From the NCBI GenBank assembly GCA_016946835.1, contig JACVTC010000103.1, positions 135,001 to 199,000 on the forward strand: DNA of 64,000 nucleotides, given 5' to 3'. The notes under the pieces were generated by a model. That model saw only the letters and a program-made list of their open reading frames with translations. It was not told the DNA's origin and did no database searches. This DNA comes from Neocallimastix lanati (nom. inval.) (Eukaryota; Neocallimastigomycota; Neocallimastigomycetes; Neocallimastigales; Neocallimastigaceae). The position numbers and the translations under genes were made by a program. Below are positions 22,214 to 32,655 of this stretch, piece after piece (position 1 is the first letter of the stretch; every line of letters starts with the position of its first letter).

Positions 22214-22480
22214 TGTTTGTTTGTTTGTTTCATTAAATAATTTTTTGTGTCTTATTGTTTTTATGCTTAATAGAAATCGATTTTTGAATGTAAACTTAAA
22301 AAACTCCTATAAAGATTAATTTATTAATAATAATTAAAAAAAAAAAATAAGAAATGAATGAAAATGTGAATAAAATATATATATATAATTCTATCAAATT
22401 TAAAAACAAAAAAAAACAAAATAAAAAAAAGGAAAAAAGGAAAAAAATAATAATATAAAAGTAAATCAATATTTAATACA
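21892..22480. other. 3' flank of GH43 copy 5
   Basis: Near-copy of 17975-18540. Poly-A/T tracts and several AATAAA motifs; no gene. Confidence 0.6.
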
Positions 22481-22740
22481 TTTATGCCCCAATGAATTGG
22501 ACTGTATTTTCAGGTCCATAGAGGGTTGATGGAAAAGGAATAACCTCTATCAGGTGTAGTAGTTACAACTTTCTGTGATTCTGATGATAATCGATGGTTA
22601 CCCTTTCTAAAGTGGCTTCTAGTACGAAGAGAGAAAACTGGAAGACTGGATGACTGTAATAACATTGTTTTAAACTGGATATGTAGTAACATTGGAGTTA
22701 TATAATTAATAATATCATGTAGTTTCTACATATTATCATT
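22481..22740. other. GC-richer island, unrecognised, transposon-like
   Basis: About 250 bp of near-normal composition begins exactly where the duplicated 3' flank ends. A minus-strand frame (22692-22510) reads SHFRKGNHRLSSESQKVV and on, but no family is recognised. The edge at the end of the duplication suggests an insertion. Confidence 0.35.
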
Positions 22741-23354
22741 GTTAATGAATCTATTGTTTTTTTTTTTTTTTTTTTTTACTTTAGCATTATTTTGTATATA
22801 TATATATTTTTTATACTATTATTTATTCTCTCATGTTGCTATTATAACATGGAAATGTAGGAAATTGATTCACTCCAAAGCTTGTGTTTAAGGCATTATT
22901 TAACAGATGGGAATCTTTTTTATAGTCTTTCACTGCTAACATTTTTTTCTTTACATCTAAATTTTAGCTATTATATGATTATTCAATAGAAAATTTTTAC
23001 TTTTTAAAGAGCTTTATTAATTAAAAAAGAAAAACAATTATTCAAAAGATAAAAAGAAAAAGTTATTCATTTTAACAGAATATACAAATAGTTTATTTTA
23101 TATCTTTCAGTTACTGCACAAAAAATTAATAACTTTCTAACCCTTGTGAAAAATTATAAATATTATTACAACAATACAGGATAAAATCAATACTTTACAA
23201 AATCAAAAAAAACTATAAAATCATCAAGAACAACTATATAATTCAAGCTTTCATTTATTCAAAACTAATATTTTTTTATATACTATTTAAAGGGAATTTA
23301 CTTTCTCCTTTTTTTTATTTTTATTTTATTATATATATGTTAAAAAAAAAATAT

Positions 23355-23467
<113 letters not shown>

Positions 23468-23499
23468 TTATACATCTTTTATTTTATTTTTTTAAGCTT

Positions 23500-24250
23500 T
23501 CTTCGAAATAAATAATACTTCTTCTTCAAATACAGCAACTATACCTGTTTTACGATGAGACCTTTGTAGACGCGATATTCGGAATAAATATTTCATTATT
23601 ATCTTTATTCATCATCTTCAATCATAGCCTGTTAGTAAACTTTGGGAATTTCTTGGTAAAAATATTTCCAATTGCAATGAAATAGTTCATGGAATAACCA
23701 AAAAAAAAAAAAAAAAAAAAAACCTAATATGGAAAATTACTTCATTTTTAAGGATAAGCTATGATAAACCCACTTATTATCTAAATATTTTATTTATTCT
23801 CACTCAGTGCCTTCCTATCTGTAAAATTCATTAGATCAAAACCAACAAAATCCGAACTTTCAGTTATGTTAAGAAATTTAACAATAAATTTTCTTCTCTT
23901 GAAACTAAATCAATGGTTTAAGATTTTCTATGTAGTAGTATCTACTCAACTCTTTAATCTTTGTATCAGTTGGAACATTAATGGATGGAATGCAGAAAAA
24001 CATGATAGAATTAAATACTTTAATGAAAATTTTTTTAAACCTATCTGTAATTTTATTATATTTATTTAATTATAAAATTAGTTATTTTTAGATATTTATT
24101 CATATATTAAATCAATTTTTGTAACATATGAATTGAAATTACTTTTCTTACTAATATTAATTGATCTGGTCTTACTTAAGGACCTCCTAAATGGAACACT
24201 TCACAGCATAAAAAGGAAGATTATTAAACTAAACTGAAAAAGGTTAAAAA
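23500..24250 (+). mobile_element. LINE-like remnant with endonuclease fragment
   Basis: GC-normal island. The open frame 23866-24069 contains LCISWNINGWNAEKHDRIKY, the N-terminal motif of the APE-type endonuclease of non-LTR retrotransposon ORF2 (S-W-N-x-N-G-W), followed by a KP-containing stretch and then stops. Nothing of the reverse transcriptase remains. A poly-A run lies at 23700-23722 before it. The upstream part (23500-23860) may be ORF1 sequence but was not recognised. Confidence 0.45.
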
Positions 24251-24321
24251 CTGAAATAAATTAAACTTGAATTGTATTAAAGAAAAAAAAAATAGAAAAA
24301 AAATAAAATAGAAAAAAATAA

Positions 24322-24363
<42 letters not shown>

Positions 24364-25028
24364 TTTAACTTCTCATTAACTAACTATTGAGGTATTAAAA
24401 TCATCAAATGAAAAAAATAATAATAATAAAATAAAACAAACGATGAAGCATTTTTTTAATCAAATTAAAAATGAAGATAATTACGACTCGTTTTTTTTTA
24501 TTACATTTTTTTATTCTAAAGTAAAATTTTAAAAGTCTTATGAAAAGAAAGTAAAAAAAAAATTTTTCATAAATATTTTTTATTTTAATTTTTATTGTTA
24601 ATTATGATCTTTTCCATCAAGAAAAATCCCTTTTAGATAATTATATGATTTATTCATTTTAAAATTTTATTTAATTAATAGTATCTTTGTTATTTTTAAT
24701 ATAATCTTATAATAAAAAAAACATTAGTGAATAAAGAAAATAAATAAAAAAATAAAAATAAAAATAAAAATAAAAATAAAAATAAAAGAGGCATTATATA
24801 TTACTAATAAAATATTTAATATTAAGTTTTATTAAAAATTAAAAAAAAAAAAAAGATTTGTATAATGATTTATATATATAATATAATTAAATTTTTCATT
24901 ATTTTTATGATTATTTATTTTTTTTTTATTTTATTTTATTTATTATTATTGTTGTTGTTGAATAAATAAATTTATAAATTATTAATAATATAATAATAGT
25001 AATTAATAAATACTATTAAGAATAAAAT

Positions 25029-25072
<44 letters not shown>

Positions 25073-25637
25073 CAAAACAATTATTACAACTTGTAACCAT
25101 AATTATTATTACAACAGGTGATAATACCAACAGTAATTTATATATTTAATAAAATAATCATAGGATCAATCTAATTTTTTTTTTTATTAGCAAATTAATA
25201 ATACATATAGATAAATAAATATATCATAAAGAAATAATAAAAAAATTTTTTTTTCTTTTTTAAAGTAAAAATTTTTTTTTTATAGTTTAAACAATAATAT
25301 TCTGTTAAATTCATATTATATTAATATAATTACTAAAATTTAAAATAATTTTTTAAACAATAATTCATTATATAATTAAAATCTATTTATTTATTTTTTT
25401 TTTTTTTATTATATTTTTATTTTAATTTCTATTTTATTTTTTTTTTTAATTATTATTTATACAATTATTTATTTATTCATTTATTTATATATTTTTTATT
25501 GTTTTTATTTATATTTATATATAATTCTATTTATTTATTTATTTACTTTTTTTTTCTATATTTTATAATGTTTTTATTTACTTTTTTAAATCTATTTATC
25601 AAAATTAAATAAACGATTTATTTAATTCATCATTTGT
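24251..25637. other. AT-rich spacer
   Basis: An (AAT)n run at about 24322-24363 and poly-A at about 25033-25071. No gene; the end is the 3' flank of the minus-strand GH43 copy. Confidence 0.65.
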
Positions 25638-27290
25638 TTAGTCATCAAAAGTGAATAAATTGAATTCAGCAATGACATTATCGGATTCAGAGAGGAATTC
25701 AAAGTAAATAGCTCTCTTGCCAGTAACTTCCTTAGTAAGTGAAGCTTGAGCCTTAGTGTCTCCTTTCTTCAAGTTCATGGTGGCAATGATATCACCTTGA
25801 TAGTCATCAACACGAACATTAATAACAAGATCTTCAAGAGCCTTAACTTCAACACTAACAGTAGATGGACTTTCACTTCCAAATTGAAGGTATCTGTAAC
25901 CAGCCGTGATCTTACTGGTAATATCAACAATTGGAGCTGAAATGGTATCAACTTGATCATAAACTGGTAAAATGTAGGCACCACCTTCACCACCATTAGC
26001 TCCTCCCTTCTTACCACCGAATAGATGGCAGGCGTAGCCGGCAGAAATAATCTTTCTAGAATCAAGACCATTGACATGAGCACCTTGAGATGTCATTTCA
26101 ACAGGTTCACTAGAAATTGGTTCTCCTTCTTCATTATAAGTAATCTTACCAATGAAAAGTTTACCATTCTTATCCATGGCAACATCAACGGGTTCAATCA
26201 TGGCTTGTCTGGCATATTCATTAACACCAGTTTGACGATGATAGAATATATACCATTGTCCATCTACTTCAACAATACTACCATGATTATTACCCCAACG
26301 GTAAGTCATTGTCTTAGTGCCATCATCATTTTGAAGAAGTTCACCAGCATTGAAACTGATATCTCCTCCCATTACATAGTTACCGAGTGGTTCATCACTG
26401 TATTTGTAGGAAAGGAAACCATTACAATCTTCATAAACACCATATTGTGGTTGAGGAGTGTAGTATCTTTTAGAGTAGATGTAGACATATTTTCCTAAAA
26501 CCTTACGTGGAGAAGAAGCTTCAAAGAAGGCATCCACTGGGTCTTCAAAACCATCAGCTGGAGACCAATCGGTAATAGCATGCTTGAGAACGTTGTTTTT
26601 AAGAGTTCCATTCTTAATGGTAACCATATCATCTTCTAATTCAGCACAAGATTGATGAGTGAAACCCCAGTAAGCGTAAATACGACCATCATCATCAACT
26701 AAAACTCCTGGATCAAAACCAACATCAGTTTTAATAGGATCAGTGAATGGACCAGCTGGATTCTTACTAGTAGCAACATAAACTGCTGCTCCATTTTGTT
26801 CAGCGGCATATAAGTAGAAAGTATCTCCCTTTTGAACAACATCTGGAGCATATAAGTTAGAACCATCAGTGGCAACATAACAGACACCATGGTAGGTCCA
26901 ATCAGTTAAATCTTCAACTGGAGCACTCCAAACAACTTGATCCTTACCACAGTATTCATCTCTGTTAGTATCGTGAGAACCGTAAATGTAAACACGCTTC
27001 TTACCTTGATATTCGAATACTTTTGGTTCACCATCTGGAACGTGTTCCCATAAAGGCATGTAAGGATTAGCACCCTTAATATATTCCTTTACTCTTTCAA
27101 CTACTTCTTCACTTTCCACACCACTATCGACTTCTTCAACATCATCAGCATTGACGTCATCAGCATCGACTTCAACAGCACTGCTTTCGACTTCACTGTC
27201 CTCAGCCTCTTGTCTCTTGAAAAGAGACTTTGCAATTGCAGAATTAACTAAGAAAAATAATAAACCTAATAATAAAAGTTTGTAGTTCAT
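25638..27290 (-). CDS. Secreted GH43 glycosidase, copy 6
   Basis: A 550-aa paralogue on the minus strand with signal peptide, KR at 25-26, an acidic linker one residue longer than copy 1 (DDVEEVDSG) and with EEVVERVKEY instead of DPVEKVKEY. Candidate catalytic residues Asp86, Asp150, Glu257 and His336 and the CBM6-like C-terminus are all present. It has NPYMPLW and EPLGNY, variants shared with the truncated copy 4, and GSIVEVDGQW, shared with copy 3. Such patchy sharing suggests gene conversion in the array. The frame is intact and it is expected to be active and exported. Confidence 0.9.
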   Translation of the reverse strand: MNYKLLLLGLLFFLVNSAIAKSLFKRQEAEDSEVESSAVEVDADDVNADDVEEVDSGVESEEVVERVKEYIKGANPYMPLWEHVPDGEPKVFEYQGKKRVYIYGSHDTNRDEYCGKDQVVWSAPVEDLTDWTYHGVCYVATDGSNLYAPDVVQKGDTFYLYAAEQNGAAVYVATSKNPAGPFTDPIKTDVGFDPGVLVDDDGRIYAYWGFTHQSCAELEDDMVTIKNGTLKNNVLKHAITDWSPADGFEDPVDAFFEASSPRKVLGKYVYIYSKRYYTPQPQYGVYEDCNGFLSYKYSDEPLGNYVMGGDISFNAGELLQNDDGTKTMTYRWGNNHGSIVEVDGQWYIFYHRQTGVNEYARQAMIEPVDVAMDKNGKLFIGKITYNEEGEPISSEPVEMTSQGAHVNGLDSRKIISAGYACHLFGGKKGGANGGEGGAYILPVYDQVDTISAPIVDITSKITAGYRYLQFGSESPSTVSVEVKALEDLVINVRVDDYQGDIIATMNLKKGDTKAQASLTKEVTGKRAIYFEFLSESDNVIAEFNLFTFDD

Positions 27291-27293
27291 TTT

Positions 27294-27410
27294 CTAAATA
27301 TATATATATATATAAATATATATTTATGTTTGAATATATATTTTCAATTATTTCTTTTTTTTTTACTTATTTTATTTAAATATAATTTAAATATTATATA
27401 TTATTATTAC
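27294..27410 (-). other. Putative 5'UTR intron of GH43 copy 6
   Basis: Coding strand: donor GTAATAATAA at 27410, weak branch TTCAAACAT, TATTTAG at 27294, then AAA-ATG. The tract before the acceptor is TA-alternating rather than poly-T. Confidence 0.35.
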
Positions 27411-27510
27411 TTTTTTCATACAATAGTTTAAAAGTTTTTTTTTTTTTTTTTAAAAAAAAAATTTAATATTAAAATTTTTGATTTTTTTATTATTATATTT
27501 TAATTTTTTA

Positions 27511-27580
27511 TACCTTTTTTTTTTTTTTATTAAAAAAAATTATTATTTATTATCAAAATAAATAATAAATTATAAAGGCA
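27511..27580 (-). promoter_or_regulatory. Conserved hairpin upstream of GH43 copy 6
   Basis: Inner stem 27540-27568, coding-strand loop TTGAT. Outer arms TGCCTTT (27580-27574) and AAAGGTA (27517-27511): the second pair is G-T, a wobble allowed in RNA. Spacing to the donor is about 101 nt. Confidence 0.6.
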
Positions 27581-27821
27581 AATGATAAATAACAGACTAT
27601 TACTGTTTATTATTATAAAAAATAAATTTAATAATAAAAAAATAATTATGAAATAATTAATGAAAAAAAAAAAAAAAATTAAAGAAAAAAAGTTCATATT
27701 TTATACTAAAAAATTTTTTTTAATATAACCTTAATAAATAAACAAAAAAATATTTTTTTGATATTAAATGAATTAAATTATATGGTTATACAAAATGATT
27801 AATAGTAAAGGAATTATATAG

Positions 27822-27852
<31 letters not shown>

Positions 27853-28000
27853 TTTCAACAATATAATAATATTATTAGTCATCGATTTACAGGAAGGGTT
27901 AAGTAAAAATTAAATTTGTATATTAATATCATTAAAATGTTAATAAATATTTAATCAAAATTTGAAATCTTAATATATATATTTTTTTGATATACCTTTA

Positions 28001-28024
28001 TGTTATTTTTCCTGATTAAAGAAT
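28001..28024 (-). promoter_or_regulatory. GC-richer upstream box of GH43 copy 6
   Basis: Coding-strand ATTCTTTAATCAGGAAAAAT then AACA, about 720 bp before the ATG. It is the weakest match: the TCTCCC half is TTCTTT. Confidence 0.3.
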
Positions 28025-29526
28025 ACTATTAATATAAATACTAAAATTAAAAAAAAATAATTTAATTTTTTTTCATTATTTATTAATTAAACCAAAAAAA
28101 AAAAAAAAAAATCATCCTTTATCAAAATTTAAAATTTATCTCTTCAACTAAAGTGAAGACAAAAAACACATAACTATTTAATATATATAAATATATTTTT
28201 ATTTATTTATTTTTAACTATCTATAATAGCAGTAGAAATTAAAAAATAAAAAAAAAACAGCAATATTAAAAATCTTTTTCCACAGTATCCTATTTTTATA
28301 TTACATTTCATATAATATTTAATAATTTTAAATAAACAAATAACTAACTAAATAAAAATGTAAACATGATATAATATAAAAATATTATATAATAAATAGA
28401 GTTGGTGTTTAGAAATTTTAATTTTTTTTTTTTCTTTTTTAATAATTAATATAAATTTATATTTAATTAAAAAAAAAAAAAACATGAAAGTAAAAATAAT
28501 CTTTTCAAAGATATCCAATATTTTATTGCGTTTCATATAATATTAAAAATTTTAATAATCAATAACTAATTAAAAATTTATACATTTATACATGGTTTTG
28601 TTACTTATTATTTGTATATATATTTTTTATTTAGCTATTAGTTATTAAAATACTAATAATATTGTTGATGCTATGGAATTATATATATATTTTTATTTAA
28701 AAAACAATTAATTACAAAGTTATATTAAATATTATTAATATCAACAATTTCATATAACTACTCATTAAAATAAAAAAAAAAAAATAATATTTAAAATTTA
28801 AACATTAATAATAAAAAAAAATAAAAAAAAAAATTTACTTTGTATTTCTTTGAAATTATTATTAAACTTTATCGTTTTAAATTAGAAAAGAATAGATAAA
28901 TAAATACTTAAAATGTATATATATATATATATTAACTAACTGAATATACATGTATATAAGTAAATAAAATAAAAAATGTTTTATTGATACACTATATAAA
29001 AGTTACACATGAAAATAAATATTTTTATAAATCAAGTTATTCTAATAATTATAAATTTTTTTTTTTATTTTATCTATTTTATTTTATTTATCAGTTATTT
29101 TAATATACATACTCTTTATATATTTTTTAAAGATTAATTTGAACGTAATTATCAATAATACTAAATATAAATTAACAATAAATTTATTTAAAAAAAAAAA
29201 AATAATAATAATAATTAAAAGTTTTTTAACATCACAATAATTATAATATATTAATTTTTACATTACTTTAAGTTATTATTTTTTATTTATTTATTAGTCA
29301 TTATTTTTTAATTATTAAATAAAACGTGATTGTCTAAAATATAATTCCTTAAAAAAAAAAGATAATTAAGAGTTAAAATAATACTATTAAATTGCTATTT
29401 ATTTTTGTATTTTTTTTTTTTTTTTTTTTTTCTTAAAGTTAAATAAATTGATTTTAAGATAATTTATGTTTAAGGAGCTTTTTATTTATAATAAATTACT
29501 GTAATAATTTTATATATATTTTTTTT

Positions 29527-29560
<34 letters not shown>

Positions 29561-29578
29561 AAATATATATTAATATTA
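28025..29578. other. AT-rich spacer
   Basis: No gene seen. The frame at 28348-28536 is A/T homopolymer and not convincing. Confidence 0.65.
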
Positions 29579-29605
29579 TTCTCCCAATACTAAGGAAAAA
29601 TATCA
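29579..29605 (+). promoter_or_regulatory. GC-richer upstream box, relic before GH43 pseudogene
   Basis: TTCTCCCAATACTAAGGAAA then AATATCA, about 615 bp before the pseudogene. The AT sequence that follows (with CACTTAACCC) resembles the region after the boxes at 1205 and 1855. The hairpin is not found here. Confidence 0.35.
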
Positions 29606-29874
29606 TTGATAACATTAGAAGGACCTACCAATAATAATATTACCCATTTTTAATTAAATATTTTATTAATATATTAAAAATTAATTTAATTATCACTTAA
29701 CCCTTTGTGTAAATCTATGACTAATAAATAAAATTTTATATGATATATATTATAATATATTCTAATATATTACAAATATTTTAATAAAAATAATTTTATT
29801 TTACATAACCTTATTCAATAAAGATTTGATAAAGTATTTTATTAGATATTAAAAGGTATATTCATAATTTTTTT

Positions 29875-30195
29875 GGATCAACTCTGCGACTACCTCCTGA
29901 AATTTTATATTTTATATGAGGGGGGATTTTGATTCTCCCAGGGTGTTTTTACCTACAAATGAAGTGGGTACTCGGTTACCATGGTTGCCCGATTATATAA
30001 TTACTAGTGTCGAGAGGCACTTGATCTGCATGAGGATTAGTGTAGTTGTTTCCCTCTCTCGATGATGATTCAAGAGATGATCACTGAAAAAAAAAAAGTC
30101 CGTTTTTATAAAGCAGCGTCTTGGGATATAGGGAATGTCTTTTCATATTAGCCTTGCTTTGCTTAAGAGAGAGGTCCGTGTCAACACCCCGAAAC
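29875..30195. other. GC-richer island joined to the GH43 pseudogene
   Basis: About 320 bp of normal composition (GAGGGGGGATTTTGATTCTC, GGGTACTCGGTTACCATGG) abuts the pseudogene exactly where GH43 homology begins. There is a 7-bp stem TCGAGAG / CTCTCGA (30010-30016 and 30056-30062). No protein or RNA family recognised; it could be transposon sequence that replaced the gene's 5' part. Confidence 0.35.
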
Positions 30196-31336
30196 ATTAA
30201 GAATGCTAACCCATACCTTGCCTGTCTGGGAACACGTTCCAGATGGTGAACCAAAAATATTCAAATACCAATGTAAGAAACGTGTAAACATTTACGGTTA
30301 TCATGATACTAAACAGAGATGAATATTATGGTAAAGATCAAGTTATTTGGAGTGCTCCAATTGAAGATTTAACTGATTGGACTTATCATGGTGTCTGTTA
30401 TGTTGTCACTGTTGGTTTTAACTTATATGCTCCAGATGTTGTTCATAAGGGAGATACCTTCTATTTATATGCCGCTGAACAAAATGGAGCAGCAGTTTAT
30501 GTTGCTACTAGTAAGAATCCAATTGGTTCATTCACTGATCCAAGAGTTTTAGTTAATGAAGATGGTTGTATTTACGTTTTACTATTGTTTCACTCATCAA
30601 TCTTGTGCTGAATTAGAAGAGGATATGGTTACCATTAAGAATGGAACTCTTTTAATAACAATGTTCTTAAGCAAGCTAATACTGATTGGTCCCAAGCTGA
30701 TGGTATCGAAGATTTAGATGATGCTTTCAATGAAGCATCTTCTCCTCGTAAGATTTTAAGGGAAATATGTCTACGTCTACTCTAAGAGATATTACATTTC
30801 TCAACCCCCCAATATGGTGTTCACGAAGATAACAATGAATTCCTTTCATACACAAATACAGTGATGAACCCTTTGGTAACAATCAAATGGGAGAATATAT
30901 TAGTTTCAATGGTTTTGATTCTAGAAAGGTTATTTCTTCAGGTAATGTTTATCATCTTTTTGGCGGTAAGAAGTAAGGATCTAATGGTGGTGCTAGTGGT
31001 GCCTACATTTTACCAGTTGATACCATCTCAGCTCCAATTGTTGATATTACAAGTAAAATCACTGCTGGTTACAGATACCTTCATTTTGGACTTGAAAGTC
31101 CATCTACTATTAGTGTTGATGTAAAAGCCCTTGAAGATCTTGTTATTAATGGTGGCAATGATATCACCTTGGTAATCATCAATACGAATATTAATATGAA
31201 GAAGGGTGTCACTAAGGCTCAAGCTCCACATACTAAGGAAGTTACAGGTAGGAGAGTAATTTACTTTGAATTCTTCTCTGAATACTGAATATGATGATGA
31301 CATTGCTGAATTCAATTTATTTACTTTTGATAGCAA
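30196..31336 (+). pseudogene. GH43 copy 7, decayed
   Basis: Clear GH43 homology in several frames from ATTAAGAATGCTAACCC to TTTACTTTTGATAGC. Damage seen: no signal peptide or linker; frameshifts near 30220, 30310, 30575, 30650 and 30760; a 279-bp in-frame deletion at about 30911, with TCAATG at the junction, that removes residues about 313-405 including the metal-site His; a TAA at 30976; and a 39-bp in-place inversion at 31151-31189. The surviving stretch at 30303-30611 still reads YAPDVVHKGD with the modulator Asp. Variant DLDDAF is nearest to copies 4 and 5. No functional enzyme can result. The 5' boundary falls at the same codon as in truncated copy 4. Confidence 0.92.
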
Positions 31337-32300
31337 AATAAATAATTGATTAAAAAATATTATATTCACTTTATATATGTAGATTTAAATAAAAGAAATT
31401 TAAGTAAAATTAAATTGAAAAAAATTACTAGATTTATAGAAAAAAAAAAAAAATAAAAATATATATATATATATATATACAAAATATAAAAAGATCAATA
31501 TATAAATGTATATAAACTAATAAATGTAAAAATTTTCAAAAGAATAATAGTAATAAAAATAAAAATATTAAGTTTCAATATTTTAGTAATAAATATTTAA
31601 TTGAAATAATTATTAATTTTAAATTTGATGATTATATCATATATAAATTTAAAAAATTTTTTTTTTTTTTTTTTTTATTTTTCCTCATTTTTTGAATTAT
31701 TCATTCGATATTTACTTATATATTTTATTTTTTATCCCATAATTTTAGGATATATAATAGATAACACAATAATGTATTATCTGGACTGACTAACATATGA
31801 ATAAAAATAAAATAAATTTAGAAAAAAAAAAAAAAAGTATATAAAATAAATAAATAAATGAATAAATTATGACTTCAATTAATACTTCAGTATAAAAAAT
31901 AAAAAATTTAATTTTTTTATGTTGGAGAATCAATTGAAGTTACAAATTTTATAATTATAAATTTGATAATATATCATATAGTATAAAAAAAATATCATAA
32001 AAAAATTTTTTTTCTTTTTTTTTGAATTATTCATTCAATATTTAATTATATGTTTTATATCCGTAAGTTATTAGAATAAAAAATAAAATAAATGATAAAT
32101 AATGTATTATCAGGACTTATATATAATATAATTAAAATGAATAAATAAATAAGTAAATAATTTTAATTTTAATTTTTCAAAATGGTAAATTAATTGAAGT
32201 TATAAATTTTATAATTGCTTTTTTCTCATCAATAAACTTTAATTGATTAAGTCATGTTAAAATGATTTCAATGATGAACTTTTTTTTACTTTCAGTTTTC
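31337..32300. repeat. Diverged tandem duplication, about 340-bp period
   Basis: GAATTATTCATTC occurs at 31694 and 32034, each followed by TTATAT, then AATAATGTATTATC near 31770 and 32100; AATTGAAGTTA..AAATTTTAT precedes or follows each. No gene. Confidence 0.5.
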
Positions 32301-32309
32301 CTAAACCAT

Positions 32310-32317
32310 TGATGGAA

Positions 32318-32348
<31 letters not shown>

Positions 32349-32475
32349 ATAAATAAATAAATAAATAAATAACTAACTAAATAAATAAATAACTAACTAA
32401 ATAAATAAATAACTAACTAACTAAATAAATAATTAACTAAATAAATGACGAACTAACCAACTAACCAACTAATTA
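32310..32475. repeat. (AACT/AAAT)n tetranucleotide array
   Basis: Alternating blocks of AACT and AAAT units over about 165 bp. Confidence 0.9.
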
Positions 32476-32624
32476 AATAATATAAATAAATAAATGTACA
32501 ATTAAATAAATTTATAAAAGTGATTAATTGTAAAATCGGTTCAATAAAAGTTAAAAGTTACACAAGATGAAACAAGAAAAAAATTATATAAACCTGTAAT
32601 GATAAATTTATTGTTATGAAGCAA

Positions 32625-32655
<31 letters not shown>

